Positions 34,843 to 44,418 are shown, counted from the stretch's first letter. The stretch: DNA of 64,000 nt from Lacimicrobium sp. SS2-24 (GCF_002201535.1 NZ_NIWW01000005.1:186001-250000), one strand, 5' to 3'. The notes: generated by a model not told the origin, from the letters alone. Numbers and translations: made by a program.

Positions 34843-36405
34843 ATGCAGAGTACCGATACCCCGGTTGATGTGCAGAGTAATCTCGATGCTGCACCCGCCC
34901 CGCTAAAACGCCGCAAGCCAGAACTGAATTTCTGGCAAATCTGGAATATGTGCTTTGGCTTTATGGGCATTCAGTTTGGCTTTGCTCTGCAAAATGCCAA
35001 TGTCAGCCGGGTGTTCCAGACACTGGGTGCCGACTACAACAATATGGCGTTGTTGTGGGTGGCAGCACCCATAACCGGTCTTATTGTGCAGCCCATCATA
35101 GGTTACCTAAGTGACAATACCTGGAGCCGGATGGGGCGTCGGCGTCCGTTTTTCCTGTATGGTGCTATCGCGGCGAGTCTGGCGTTATTTGTGATGCCGA
35201 ACTCCCCCACTTTGTGGGTGGCAGCGGGCATGTTATGGATCATGGATGCTTCCATTAACGTTTCAATGGAACCCTTTCGTGCCTTTGTGGGGGATATGTT
35301 GCCGCGCAAGCAGCGGGCGCTGGGGTACGCTATGCAGAGCTTTTTCATCGGCGTAGGCGCCGTTGTGGCGTCAGCCCTGCCATGGATGATGACAAACTGG
35401 ATGGGAGTCAGCAATGTCGCGGAGTCTGGCAAGATCCCGGATTCTGTGAAATTTGCTTTTTATGCCGGGGGCGCGGTGTTTTTCCTGGCGGTGTTGTGGA
35501 CGGTACTGCGCACCAAAGAATATTCGCCGGATGAGCTGGCTTCTTTTGATGATGCTGAACCGGAACAGGGCGGACAACAATACGTAGAACGCGGTGCCCA
35601 ACAGTATTTTCGCAGCGGCAGTATCTGGCTGATAGTAGGTCTGGTACTGGCCTGGCTGATTGATGCCAATATCGAAAAACTGGATAAAAACCTCTACCTG
35701 CTGGCGGGCGGCCTGGCCTGTTTCGGCATTGCCCAGCTCATCGCAGGCGCGCTGGCCAGCAAAGGAAAGCAACAGAATGGCTTTTCTCAGGTCATGGGCG
35801 ACCTGTTTAACATGCCTGAAGCCATGAAAAAACTTGCTGTGGTGCAATTCTTCTCCTGGTTCCCCTTGTTTGCCATGTGGATTTATACCACCGCGGCGGT
35901 GACCAGTCATCACTATGGCAGCACCGATACCACATCTGTACTGTATAACCAGGGTGCGGACTGGGTTGGGGTGTTGTTCGCCGTGTACAATGGCGTCTCC
36001 ATCATCGCTGCTATTCTCATCCCCGTGATGGTGAAGTTCACTAACCTGCGGTTAACTCACTTATTTAACCTTGCTCTGGGCGGTGTGGGGTTTATTTCCT
36101 TCTTGTTTATCCAGGATCCAGTCTGGCTCATCTTACCCATGGTGGGCGTAGGCTTCGCCTGGGCGTCCATCCTATCTGTGCCTTATGCCATCTTATCGAA
36201 TGCCTTGCCGGTGGCAAAAATGGGATTGTTTATGGGGATTTTTAACTTTTTTATCGTCATACCGCAGATTCTTGCTGCCAGCATTCTGGGTTTTGTGGTG
36301 ACCAAAATCTTCGACGGTGCGCCGGTGTTTGCGTTGGTGGTTGGTGGTGTCAGCATGTTGATAGCGGGTCTGATGACCCTGCGCGTCAAGATTCAGGAGG
36401 AGTAA
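34843..36405 (+). CDS. MFS sugar transporter (GPH/SLC45-like), probable maltose importer
   Basis: The 520-residue inner-membrane protein has about 12 hydrophobic segments. It carries the MFS motif-A-like DNTWSRMGRRRPFFLYGA between helices 2 and 3 and a GPH/SLC45-type N-terminus (FWQIWNMCFGFMGIQFGFAL QNAN). Relatives in sugar loci import sucrose or maltose with protons. Its place beside amylases and a cytoplasmic alpha-glucosidase suggests maltose. The start at 34843 has AGGA 10 bases upstream; the frame also opens at TTG 34795. The gene ends 4 bases before the next GH13 and is surely co-transcribed with it. Confidence 0.88.
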   Translation: MQSTDTPVDVQSNLDAAPAPLKRRKPELNFWQIWNMCFGFMGIQFGFALQNANVSRVFQTLGADYNNMALLWVAAPITGLIVQPIIGYLSDNTWSRMGRRRPFFLYGAIAASLALFVMPNSPTLWVAAGMLWIMDASINVSMEPFRAFVGDMLPRKQRALGYAMQSFFIGVGAVVASALPWMMTNWMGVSNVAESGKIPDSVKFAFYAGGAVFFLAVLWTVLRTKEYSPDELASFDDAEPEQGGQQYVERGAQQYFRSGSIWLIVGLVLAWLIDANIEKLDKNLYLLAGGLACFGIAQLIAGALASKGKQQNGFSQVMGDLFNMPEAMKKLAVVQFFSWFPLFAMWIYTTAAVTSHHYGSTDTTSVLYNQGADWVGVLFAVYNGVSIIAAILIPVMVKFTNLRLTHLFNLALGGVGFISFLFIQDPVWLILPMVGVGFAWASILSVPYAILSNALPVAKMGLFMGIFNFFIVIPQILAASILGFVVTKIFDGAPVFALVVGGVSMLIAGLMTLRVKIQEE

Positions 36406-36409
36406 GTGG

Positions 36410-38119
36410 ATGAAGACTAAAGCGTTATGGGTTGCTGCCACGGCACTGACACTGGGTGCCTGCCAGCCACAGGGAGAAACACCATCACAGGGCGCAACGC
36501 CATCACAGACAGCGAGTCCAGCAAGACCGGAGTATGTGGGTACTCACCATCCGTTTGCCAGTGAGGCCGTGTATTTTCTGATGCTGGACCGTTTCGTAGA
36601 TGGGGACCCATCTAATAATTATCCGCAGCAAGGGGGCGAATACCCCACTTTTGATTTGCCAATTCGTGGTGACGACGGCTGTGAGGCCAATGTGGGCTAT
36701 CTGGGCGGTGATTTTAAAGGCGTAGTGGATAACGCTGAATTCATTCGCGACATGGGATTTACGGCCATCTGGATGACGCCCATCGTGGACAATCCCGACC
36801 AGGCTTTTGCCGGTGGCGAGCCAATAGACTGTGGTGGCGCGTTTAAAGACGGCGGCAAAACCGGCTACCACGGTTATTGGGGCGTGAACTTTTTTGAGGT
36901 GGATGAGCACTACCCGTCACAGGGACTGGGATACAAAGAACTGACCCAGACGCTGCGTAATGAATATGGCATTAAAACCGTTTTGGACATTGTCACCAAT
37001 CATGGCTCGCCCTCTTTTACCATGCCCGAAGATCAGCCCAAATTCGGTGAGATTTATGACCGTGAGGGAACGCTCATTGCCGATCACCAGAATGTATCGC
37101 CAGAGGAACTGGACCCTGACAACAATCCGCTACATGGATTCTTTCATACCCAACCGGATATTATGCAGTTGTCCAATCTCAATGATAAGAATCCGGCGGT
37201 GCTGGACTATTTTGTAGAGGCATACAGCCATTGGATAGACCAGGGGGCCGCGGCGTTTCGTATTGATACCATCAAACATGTTCCCCATCATTTCTGGAAA
37301 GCCTTCAGCGACCGAATTCGCGCCGAGCACCCTGATTTCTTTATGTTTGGTGAAAGCTTTTCCTATGACGCCAACTTTATTGCACAGCATACGATGCCCA
37401 AAAATGGCGGCATCAGTGTGCTTGATTTTCCTGGTCAGCAAGCCATGAATCAGGTCTTCGGCGATCCGGACAGTGATTTTGCCGCGCTTGAAGCGTACCT
37501 GTATCTGACCCATGGGCCCTATCACAACCCCTATGAGCTCACGACGTTCTACGACAATCACGACATGCCGAGAATGCAGGCCAGTGATGAAGGCTTTATC
37601 GATGCCCATAACTGGTTATTTACCAGTCGCGGCATCCCGGTGATCTATATGGGCTCTGAAATAGGCTATATGCGCGGGACGAAAGAGCATCAGGGTAACC
37701 GTAATTACTATGGTCAGGAGAATATTGAGCAGGCCAAAAAGCACCCGATACGTGAAAACCTGGCACGGATAGCCAAAGTACGACAACAACTCCCGGCCTT
37801 ACAACGGGGACTGCAGGTGAACCTCTTATTGGAAGGGCATCAGGCGGCATTTTATCGTATCCTGCAAACAGAGCAGCACGCTCAGACGGTGCTGGTGTTG
37901 CTGAATAAAGATGATACGGCCAGTGACTTTGTCATTGAACAATATCTGCAGTATGGTCAGTGGCAGGAAATGCTCAGCAGCCAAACCAGAGAGATTGAAG
38001 AAGGACAGCCCTTCACCGACCGGGTGGCGGCCCATGGGGTCAGAGTGTGGGTCAAAGAGGGTGAAATCCATCATCCACAGCTGGAAGAAACGCTGCGCTT
38101 ACTGATGAAACACCGCTGA
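36410..38119 (+). CDS. GH13 alpha-amylase-family lipoprotein (CGTase/amylase-like)
   Basis: The 569-residue protein has a lipoprotein signal (LTLGAC, Cys19), then a short low-complexity linker with repeated TPSQ units. The GH13 barrel starts at AVYFLMLDRFVDGD, as in cyclodextrin glucanotransferase-like amylases. Catalytic residues are Asp286 in FRIDTIKH, Glu315 in FGESF and Asp385 in YDNHDMPR. Two cysteines near residues 84 and 145 may form a disulfide. It should act on starch-type oligosaccharides at the cell envelope. It is 4 bases downstream of the MFS gene, with its ribosome-binding site (AGGAGGAG) inside the MFS gene, and ends at a terminator. Confidence 0.91.
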   Translation: MKTKALWVAATALTLGACQPQGETPSQGATPSQTASPARPEYVGTHHPFASEAVYFLMLDRFVDGDPSNNYPQQGGEYPTFDLPIRGDDGCEANVGYLGGDFKGVVDNAEFIRDMGFTAIWMTPIVDNPDQAFAGGEPIDCGGAFKDGGKTGYHGYWGVNFFEVDEHYPSQGLGYKELTQTLRNEYGIKTVLDIVTNHGSPSFTMPEDQPKFGEIYDREGTLIADHQNVSPEELDPDNNPLHGFFHTQPDIMQLSNLNDKNPAVLDYFVEAYSHWIDQGAAAFRIDTIKHVPHHFWKAFSDRIRAEHPDFFMFGESFSYDANFIAQHTMPKNGGISVLDFPGQQAMNQVFGDPDSDFAALEAYLYLTHGPYHNPYELTTFYDNHDMPRMQASDEGFIDAHNWLFTSRGIPVIYMGSEIGYMRGTKEHQGNRNYYGQENIEQAKKHPIRENLARIAKVRQQLPALQRGLQVNLLLEGHQAAFYRILQTEQHAQTVLVLLNKDDTASDFVIEQYLQYGQWQEMLSSQTREIEEGQPFTDRVAAHGVRVWVKEGEIHHPQLEETLRLLMKHR

Positions 38120-38157
38120 AAAACCGTTCACAAGTAATAAATTAACGTTTTTTTTAC

Positions 38158-38183
38158 AAAACCGGCGCCCATCGCCGGTTTTT
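38158..38183. terminator. Rho-independent terminator after the MFS-GH13 unit
   Basis: AAAACCGGCG / CGCCGGTTTT is a perfect 10-bp stem with a CCCAT loop followed by T. A run of eight T also precedes the hairpin. It closes the alpha-glucan block. Confidence 0.9.
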
Positions 38184-38270
38184 CCAATTCAGTCTTATTG
38201 TTCTTCAGCCCTTTATAAACAAAGGGTGTGGGGGATTCTGCGCATATCAGCAAGCGTTTTTGGTATTAAT

Positions 38271-38279
38271 TGCTATACT
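38271..38279 (+). promoter_or_regulatory. Extended -10 promoter for the DUF3718 gene
   Basis: TGCTATACT is an extended -10 element (TGn plus TATACT, five of six to consensus). No -35 is recognisable, as is common for extended -10 promoters. Transcription would start near 38286, about 76 bases before the ATG. Confidence 0.5.
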
Positions 38280-38361
38280 TAGGTACTGAATATGGTGCTG
38301 TAAACCCGTATTGCTCATTTGTTAGCCTATTCGTGTCAAGACAAGAGAAGAGGCGTTAATC

Positions 38362-38757
38362 ATGAAAAATTCAACTTTACTTCTTATCGGTGCGGTTTCG
38401 GCTTTTGCTTTTGCTCCGGCTAGTTATGCCGACATCAACGAAGATTTAGCCAATATCTGCACGATTGTAAAAAATGACGACAAGTCGGAACTGCGTAAAA
38501 AACTGCGTGGTGTCCAGAACGACTACCGTCTGAGATTGGGTGACTATTATACGGGTATTTCCTGTGGTGGCAGCAGTCTGATCCGTTACGCGATGGAAAA
38601 TGGCTCCGTTGAAACCGGAACCTATATGATCAAGCGGATGGGTGTGAGTGACCTGACTGCCGCCGAGAAAGACGGTATGGCGCTTAAAGACTGGGCTCAG
38701 TCCAATGGTTATATGGACAGTGAGATCGGTAAAGAGTTACTGGCCAGAATTAACTGA
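38362..38757 (+). CDS. Exported DUF3718-family protein
   Basis: The 131-residue protein starts with a signal peptide (MKNSTLLLIGAVSAFAFAPASYA). The mature part (about 108 residues) matches DUF3718: DLANICTIVKNDDKSELRKK, YYTGISCGGSSLIRYAMENG and a C-terminal helix. The two cysteines could form a disulfide in the periplasm. The family is known from Alteromonas and Shewanella relatives and has no known function. The gene stands alone: it has its own promoter and a strong terminator 27 bases after its stop, suggesting substantial independent expression. Confidence 0.85.
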   Translation: MKNSTLLLIGAVSAFAFAPASYADINEDLANICTIVKNDDKSELRKKLRGVQNDYRLRLGDYYTGISCGGSSLIRYAMENGSVETGTYMIKRMGVSDLTAAEKDGMALKDWAQSNGYMDSEIGKELLARIN

Positions 38758-38783
38758 TAAAGCGGTTCTGAATAAAGAATACC

Positions 38784-38809
38784 AAAGCCCGGCACGAGCC
38801 GGGCTTTTT
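38784..38809. terminator. Rho-independent terminator between DUF3718 and the permease gene
   Basis: AAAGCCCGGC / GCCGGGCTTT form a perfect 10-bp stem with a 4-base loop and a T run on the plus side. The A run on the left could also serve the convergent permease gene. Confidence 0.9.
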
Positions 38810-38832
38810 CGTTGACGGGATGCACACTTCGC

Positions 38833-40425
38833 CTAAAGGATCAGCCACACCAGCGCCCCTGAGGCCAGACAATAATAGAGCATCGGTAACAGAGTGTAGC
38901 GGATGATGCGACCTTCTTGTCCGGATAGTCTGACGACACTGGCCGCCGCCACCACATTGACCACACAGATCATATTACCGGCATTGGCGCCCAGCATTTG
39001 CAGCGCCAGTATCAGGTGCTCAGGCAATCCACTTTGTATGGCCACGGATTGTTGTAAGGAGGCAAACATCATATTGGAAAACGTCGCCGAACCGGCGATA
39101 AACGAGCCCAGGGCACCGACAAAGGGGGCCACCCAGCTCCAGTGCTGAGTAAACTGACTGGCGGCCAGTTCGGCCAGCTCCATTGGCATTGATGCCAGTT
39201 GTGCTCCGTTACTCTCGGAATTGAGAAAAACCCGCACCATGGGCACGGCAGCAGCCAGTGAGATCATTGCGGCTCTGAGGCTCAGAGCACTTATTTTGAA
39301 GGCCTCGGTGACACTACTCACTGTCATGCGGTGCAATACCGATGTGATCAACACCGTGACAATAAACAGGGTGCCGGGCAAATACAGCACCGCCACAGAA
39401 ATCGAGAGCCCGCTGCCGATGATGTCGCTCCATTGGATCACGATAGACTGCAACCAGCCCTTCACCGGAAGCCAGTTGAGCCTGGAGATGACCAGCAGCA
39501 GTGCCACCACCAGATAAGGTGTCCAGGCGCGCAGCAGACCCAGCTGTGAGCGCTTTTCGGGCTGTGTCGCATTGCCTTCGTCCGGGTCATCAAACTGCCA
39601 GTCCAGTGGCGGCAGCAAGATGCGCTTTTTGACCATGAGACTGACGATCAGCAAACCGCACAAAGCACCGATCAGAGAGGGAAACTCCGGGCCCAGATAC
39701 GAGGCGACCAGATAAGCCGGCAGCGTAAATGCCAGGCCGCTGATCAGGGCAAAAGGCGCGATGGCAAAGCCTGCACGCCAGCTCGGTGTAGGGCTGAAAA
39801 ACCGGCACAGCATAAGGCAGAGTATCAGCGGCAGCAGCGATGCGACCACCAGGTCGAGACTGATCGCAGTGACACTGATCGCTTTAATACTGAGTGGGTC
39901 TGTATGCTGCAGGCCCTCAGTCATGCCCACTAAAACCGGTGTGCCAATGGCGCCAAATGACACCGCGGTGGAATTGGCAATTAACGCCAGGCTGACCGCT
40001 GCCATTGGCGGGAATCTTAATGCCAGCAACAAGGGTGCGCAGATCGCCGCGGGTGTGCCGAATCCTGCTGCCCCTTCAAGAAAACTGCCAAACAACCAGG
40101 CAATGATAATCAGCTGGACTCTGGGATCCGGCGACAGTGAAACAAAGGCCTGTCTGATCACATCCAGTGCACCGGAGCGGCGCAGGGTATTGAGCAGGCT
40201 GAGGGCTCCGAACAGGATCCACAAAATGGTTGCGGCGATAACCCATCCCTCTAATACGGAGGCCACCAACATGCCAGCGGGAACCTGCCATACCCACCAG
40301 GCCATGATCAGGGTAAACAGCAGGCTCAGGGGCATGGCCCGCGTCGCGGGGAGCCGCATGACAACCAGCAAAATCAGGGTGCTGATAACCGGTATGGCGG
40401 CACTGAGCAATTGCAGACTTGTCAA
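38833..40425 (-). CDS. L-lactate permease (LctP/LldP) family transporter
   Basis: The 530-residue inner-membrane protein has about 12-14 hydrophobic helices. The family hallmark [20 protein letters not shown] (about 112-131) and [18 protein letters not shown] (about 152-169) are intact. Family members take up L- or D-lactate and glycolate with protons. No lactate dehydrogenase gene is adjacent, so the substrate within the family is open. The start is TTG at 40425, preceded by AGAGGG at 7 bases. A promoter-like extended -10 lies at 40525-40517 and the small palindrome CTGGTCCAG at 40467-40475, a possible regulator site. Confidence 0.88.
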   Translation of the reverse strand: MTSLQLLSAAIPVISTLILLVVMRLPATRAMPLSLLFTLIMAWWVWQVPAGMLVASVLEGWVIAATILWILFGALSLLNTLRRSGALDVIRQAFVSLSPDPRVQLIIIAWLFGSFLEGAAGFGTPAAICAPLLLALRFPPMAAVSLALIANSTAVSFGAIGTPVLVGMTEGLQHTDPLSIKAISVTAISLDLVVASLLPLILCLMLCRFFSPTPSWRAGFAIAPFALISGLAFTLPAYLVASYLGPEFPSLIGALCGLLIVSLMVKKRILLPPLDWQFDDPDEGNATQPEKRSQLGLLRAWTPYLVVALLLVISRLNWLPVKGWLQSIVIQWSDIIGSGLSISVAVLYLPGTLFIVTVLITSVLHRMTVSSVTEAFKISALSLRAAMISLAAAVPMVRVFLNSESNGAQLASMPMELAELAASQFTQHWSWVAPFVGALGSFIAGSATFSNMMFASLQQSVAIQSGLPEHLILALQMLGANAGNMICVVNVVAAASVVRLSGQEGRIIRYTLLPMLYYCLASGALVWLIL

Positions 40426-40516
40426 TGAGGATCCCTCTGGTGTTTTGTGTGCAGGCTAATGATCATCTGGTCCAGTAAGACCCAATCCATGATACGGCGT
40501 GGCCCCGGTTGAGCGA

Positions 40517-40525
40517 TTTATAGCA
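40517..40525 (-). promoter_or_regulatory. Extended -10 promoter for the lactate permease gene
   Basis: On the minus strand the sequence reads TGCTATAAA, an extended -10 (five of six in the hexamer). It is 92 bases before the TTG start, in the 250-base spacer downstream of the metallo-beta-lactamase-fold gene. Apart from this and the CTGGTCCAG palindrome I see nothing else in that spacer. Confidence 0.4.
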
Positions 40526-40675
40526 TACAAAGATGGCAACATGGCAGCTAAGACGCAGATGTGAATGAAAACACGCATCAACAGGCTTTCACAGCCATCA
40601 GCGTCTGTTAAGAGCGGCCCGGTTGAAGTCTGTGATGCTCACTTCGCCTGTCGTAGCAGGGAGAGCAGACAGGCG

Positions 40676-41719
40676 CTATTTCTTTGCAGCGGCATGTTCT
40701 GTTTGGTATGTCTGCAGGATGGCTTCTTCGGCGATGGCATCAAAAAACCGCTGTTTGAGGGGATCGTCGCCGGTGAGCCGCGTTCTGCTGTCGGTCAGAT
40801 CAACATGTTGGCTGAGCGCCTGTTCACCGAGGTGAGCATGCTGACTGACTTGTTGCAAAAGCGCATGAAGATAGTGATTAATGTCATCAAGCAGCGTGTT
40901 ATTGCGCAACAGCTCACCGTGACCGGGTAACCAATAGGCAACAGGAAGCTGACCAATGGTCTCCAGACTGCTAAGCCATTGGCGGGGATCGCCGTGGCCC
41001 ACATAAGGCACGGTATCCACCAGATCTCCGCAAGCCAGCAGTTTTTGTTCCGGCAGATACACCGCCAGGTCGGCGCGGGTATGGCCTGACAGCGGCAGCA
41101 CCCGAGCGGCAAAACCGTACTCACTCAGATCAAAGGGGGCATCAATGAACTTGTCCGCTGCCACAAACTTGGCATGCTGGTTGGCGTCAACCCAAGCCTG
41201 TGCCTGCTCGATTCGTTGCGCCTGAGCAGTGGCTTCGGCAGCGCTCAAAACAGAGCCATCTAACTTCTGACCTTTTTCCAGTTGCGATCTTGCTAATATC
41301 AGCTGCTCTTGCAGACCACTAATACGTTCTTGCAGGGCTTTGGCGGCACGTCCGGGAACGTCTTCCTCATGACTGGTGTGGCCCAGGATTGTCAGTGCAT
41401 CGCCATAAACCTGTTTATACAGTGCATTACCCTGAGTGTGATCACCATGCCAATGGGTATTGATCAGTAGCGTGATCGGTTGACCAATTTGCTGCCTGAC
41501 AAAGTGGATGAGGGTTTCCACATCATCACGGCTTTGCTGGCTGTCCACGATCATCACCCCCTGCTCACCACGAACAATCAGGCTATTGCTGTCATCAAAC
41601 CTTTCCTGTTCAGGTTGTATGGCGACCCATACCCCATCGTCAATCTGCTTAATGTGCATGGCGCTGCTGTAATAGCTCACACACAGCAATACACTCAGTA
41701 AAAGGTATCGTTTCATCAT
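40676..41719 (-). CDS. Exported metallo-beta-lactamase-fold hydrolase
   Basis: The 347-residue protein has a signal peptide (MMKRYLLLSVLLCVSYYSSA). The zinc-binding motif THWHGDH (His89, His91, Asp93, His94) is intact, followed by LSGHTRADLAVY and WLPGHGE, which hold the remaining ligands. A ~75-residue charged helical insert (about 123-195) separates the two halves. The fold covers many hydrolases; the closest broad group is SoxH/cyclase-type MBL proteins. The substrate is unknown, and a lactam antibiotic is not implied. Two adjacent ATGs (41719, 41716) are possible starts; neither has a strong Shine-Dalgarno. It lies 107 bases downstream of the LacI-family gene on the same strand. Confidence 0.85.
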   Translation of the reverse strand: MMKRYLLLSVLLCVSYYSSAMHIKQIDDGVWVAIQPEQERFDDSNSLIVRGEQGVMIVDSQQSRDDVETLIHFVRQQIGQPITLLINTHWHGDHTQGNALYKQVYGDALTILGHTSHEEDVPGRAAKALQERISGLQEQLILARSQLEKGQKLDGSVLSAAEATAQAQRIEQAQAWVDANQHAKFVAADKFIDAPFDLSEYGFAARVLPLSGHTRADLAVYLPEQKLLACGDLVDTVPYVGHGDPRQWLSSLETIGQLPVAYWLPGHGELLRNNTLLDDINHYLHALLQQVSQHAHLGEQALSQHVDLTDSRTRLTGDDPLKQRFFDAIAEEAILQTYQTEHAAAKK

Positions 41720-41826
41720 CGGTTTGTACCCCGTGTTTGTTCTGACGTTAGCAGGTGACAAGGGGGGGCGAAACCCGCTAGGGATAAAGGTGCACTTTTC
41801 AGGGGCATGCGGTCAGTTGCCGGGCG

Positions 41827-42849
41827 CTACGGGTTGCCACAGGATTTTCGAATCACCAGTTCAGCAGGGATCAGCACTGGCTTGGGAGTCTCTCCCTGAA
41901 TCAGTTTAATCAGACTGGTTACCAGCAGCTCGCCCGCCTTTTTGGTATTTTGATGCACTGTGGTGAGCGGGGGATTGGCAAAACTGGCAAGCAGAATATT
42001 GTCATAACCTACTACGGCGATATCGCCTGGCACATCAATGTCTTTGTCTTTTAGCGCGCGCATGGCACCAATGGCAATCAGGTCACTGGCGCAGACAATG
42101 GCATCAATGTCATCGGATTTTTGCAGTAACGTCACGACGGCCTGGTAACCGGAATCCTCCGTGTTAATCGCATCGATCTGTAAGGGCGAGTCCTGGCAGC
42201 CTGCTTGTTGCAGGGCGTGACACATGCCTTTAAAGCGCTCATAAAACTCGGGACAGTGACTATCCGCACCACCAATAAAGGCAAGATGCTTGCGGCCATG
42301 ACTAATCAGGTGTTGGGTAATTTTATAGCCCCCCTGAAAGTTATCACACCCCACAGACAGGCCCGGATGATCCTTATCTACCTCTCCCCAGCGCACAAAG
42401 TGTGTCTTTTGCTGCTCCAGCTTACTGAGTTTGTCCTGGTAATTCATATAGTCACCATACCCCAGTAGAATGATGCCATCGGCTTTGTTGGTGTCCTCAT
42501 AGTCGGCATGCCAGTCAGTGCTGTAGTGCTGAAATGAGACCAGCAGGTCATACCCTTCCTGAGCACAAGCTTTGGTGATACTGCCGAGCATGGACAAAAA
42601 GAACGGATTGATCATCGAGTCATCGGAGGTGGGATCTTCAAATAATAACAGTGCAATAGTGCGGCTGTTGCGCTGACGCAGGCTACTGGCATTCTTATCC
42701 ACCTTGTAATTGAGCTGGCGAGCAATTGCCTGAACTTTTTCGCGGGTTTCCTGGTTAACCAGAGGACTGTTACGCAGCGCCCGGGATACGGTGGACTGGG
42801 AAACGCCGGCCATATGGGCAATATCAAAGGAAGTCGCCTTATCTCTCAT
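41827..42849 (-). CDS. LacI-family transcriptional regulator, candidate regulator of the alpha-glucan genes
   Basis: The 340-residue protein has the LacI helix-turn-helix (SFDIAHMAGVSQSTVSRALR) and hinge region at its N-terminus. A periplasmic-binding-protein-like effector domain (about 62-335) follows, containing VGYDNILLASFANPPLTTVHQ. The DNA contact helix VSQSTVSRAL is of the type that reads CG-centred operators. It is the only LacI-family gene in the window, and four CG-centred palindromes lie upstream of amylase-region genes, so it is the best candidate to bind them. The start at 42849 has GGAG five bases upstream; the longer frame starts inside its promoter. The effector is probably an alpha-glucoside; that is inference. 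Confidence 0.9.
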   Translation of the reverse strand: MRDKATSFDIAHMAGVSQSTVSRALRNSPLVNQETREKVQAIARQLNYKVDKNASSLRQRNSRTIALLLFEDPTSDDSMINPFFLSMLGSITKACAQEGYDLLVSFQHYSTDWHADYEDTNKADGIILLGYGDYMNYQDKLSKLEQQKTHFVRWGEVDKDHPGLSVGCDNFQGGYKITQHLISHGRKHLAFIGGADSHCPEFYERFKGMCHALQQAGCQDSPLQIDAINTEDSGYQAVVTLLQKSDDIDAIVCASDLIAIGAMRALKDKDIDVPGDIAVVGYDNILLASFANPPLTTVHQNTKKAGELLVTSLIKLIQGETPKPVLIPAELVIRKSCGNP

Positions 42850-42885
42850 TACGCTCCACTCTGTTGGAGGAAATACAACGGATAA

Positions 42886-42899
42886 GGTGTTTATACACC
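42886..42899. promoter_or_regulatory. Palindrome over the -10 of the LacI-family gene
   Basis: GGTGTTTATACACC has perfect 5-bp arms around TTAT and overlaps the -10 hexamer of the gene's own promoter. It is not the ATACGTAT motif, so it may bind another regulator or be an unrelated palindrome. Confidence 0.35.
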
Positions 42900-42919
42900 A
42901 GTATCTGAACACAGGGCAA
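42890..42919 (-). promoter_or_regulatory. Sigma70-type promoter of the LacI-family gene
   Basis: On the minus strand TTGCCC (-35, 42919-42914) and TATAAA (-10, 42895-42890) are separated by 18 bases. Transcription would start near 42884, giving a leader of about 35 bases. Confidence 0.5.
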
Positions 42920-43023
42920 ATGATCCGTTACCGGCGACAGGGTGAAGGCCAGGCAAGGGCGTTATGCAGGATAAACCGATAAGGTGGATATGGAACAGGG
43001 CTGTCAACGAACACCAGGCCCAT

Positions 43024-43048
43024 AAAAAAGGGGGCACTGAGGCCCCCT
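43024..43048 (-). terminator. Rho-independent terminator of tolC
   Basis: Read on the minus strand, AGGGGGC / GCCCCCT form a 7-bp GC-rich stem with a 6-base loop, followed by a run of T. It starts about 20 bases beyond the tolC stop. Confidence 0.88.
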
Positions 43049-43068
43049 GAAAACGGTGTTGGTTGGGA

Positions 43069-44418
43069 TTAACCGTTTTTCGCAGCCATCAGGCCTTGAT
43101 TGATGTCGATCAGGTCCTGCTCGGTAAGCGACCCTACGGCTTTTTTCAACTCCAGGGAGCTGATAATAAAGTCATAGCGGGCATTGGCAAGATCCCGTTT
43201 GGCGCTGTATACGTTTCGGGTGCTGTTGAGCACATCAACAATCGTACGGGTACCCACTTCAAAACCTGTCTCAGTGGCCCGAAGTGCACTTTCTGCTGAG
43301 ACAACCGCCTGTTTGAGTGCCTCGGTGGTGGAGATTGCGGCGATGATATCGTTGTAGGCGCTGCGTACGGAACGGATGGTTGAGCGGTGCGCCAGCTCCA
43401 GATCTTCACTGGTGGCGACATAATTAAAGCGCGCGCGATCCACCTGCGCACTGACACGACCACCACTATATATTGGTACGCTCAGTTCAAGACCAATTGA
43501 GCTGCCGTCTGTGGAAGGCAGACTGTTTTCCATTCCTCCCACTTCAACATCACTCTTACTGCTGTCGTAACGGGCCCTTAGCGACAAACTGGGCAGATGT
43601 CCGGAGCGGGCGGAGCGGATATCATCCTGGGAAATGTCTTTAGCCAGTTTTGCTGCTAACAGTTCCAGATTCTGTTCTTCGGCAACACTGACCCAGTGGC
43701 GCGGATCCTGCGGCGATGGGCGGCTGGGGGCGAAGTTCTGAGTGTTGAGCACAGCCAGCTCTTCATGATACTTGCCGGTAATGGCCCGTAACTCCTCCAG
43801 GCGCAGCTCTACGTCGTTTTCGGCGCGGATCTGCTGGGCAACCGTACTGTCATAATTGGCTTGCGCTTCGTGAACATCGGTCATGGCTGTCAGACCCACA
43901 GCAAAGCGCTGTTTGGTCTGTTCAAGCTGACGTTCAATGGCGTTTTTCTCGGCTTTGACAAAGTCCAGACTGTCCATCGCGCGCAGCACCGCAAGATAGG
44001 CACTGGTGGTGCGCAGGATCAGATCCTGAACCTGATTGGAATAAGTCACTTCTGCCTGGCGCGCGACTTTCTCAGCCCTGTCCATCTGGATCCAGTTGTT
44101 GTGATCATACAACGACAGATCCAGTTGAAGTCCCCAGCTGGTGGTGTCGGTATCTGACTCGATAATCACGATACCGCTTTCCTGAAAGTTTACCCGCTCG
44201 TCAGTGGCGACAGAGTAACCGGCTGAGGCCGAAATTTGTGGCAATAAGGCGGCGCGATTAACCGCAATGCCGCGTTCAGCAGCTTGCTGTTGTGCCTTGG
44301 CTTTATTGACGGTAGGGTCATTCTGCAGCGCTAACTGGTAAACTTTGTGCAGATCGTCGGCGAAAGCCTGTGAGGTCGCGCTAAGACCCACAAGCAGGGC
44401 CAGCAGTGATTTTTTCAT
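43069..44418 (-). CDS. tolC: Outer-membrane efflux channel TolC
   Basis: The 449-residue protein has a signal peptide (MKKSLLALLVGLSATSQAFA) followed by the TolC repeat structure. This comprises DLHKVYQLALQNDPTVNKAK, RAALLPQISASAGYS, long coiled-coil helices and the second repeat near residue 270 (SLRARYDSSKSDVEVGG). GTRTIVDVLNSTRNVYSAKRD is the strongly conserved helix near the C-terminus. TolC forms the trimeric exit duct for RND and ABC efflux pumps and type I secretion. It is divergent from nudF, the gene order of E. coli. The RND pair at 52409 lacks its own outer-membrane gene and could use it. Confidence 0.95.
   Translation of the reverse strand: MKKSLLALLVGLSATSQAFADDLHKVYQLALQNDPTVNKAKAQQQAAERGIAVNRAALLPQISASAGYSVATDERVNFQESGIVIIESDTDTTSWGLQLDLSLYDHNNWIQMDRAEKVARQAEVTYSNQVQDLILRTTSAYLAVLRAMDSLDFVKAEKNAIERQLEQTKQRFAVGLTAMTDVHEAQANYDSTVAQQIRAENDVELRLEELRAITGKYHEELAVLNTQNFAPSRPSPQDPRHWVSVAEEQNLELLAAKLAKDISQDDIRSARSGHLPSLSLRARYDSSKSDVEVGGMENSLPSTDGSSIGLELSVPIYSGGRVSAQVDRARFNYVATSEDLELAHRSTIRSVRSAYNDIIAAISTTEALKQAVVSAESALRATETGFEVGTRTIVDVLNSTRNVYSAKRDLANARYDFIISSLELKKAVGSLTEQDLIDINQGLMAAKNG

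Noticed and set aside
40676-41719. Metallo-beta-lactamase-fold gene as an antibiotic resistance gene
   Set aside because: The zinc motif is shared by a very wide hydrolase superfamily, and the long helical insert is unlike known lactamases; no resistance role is supported.
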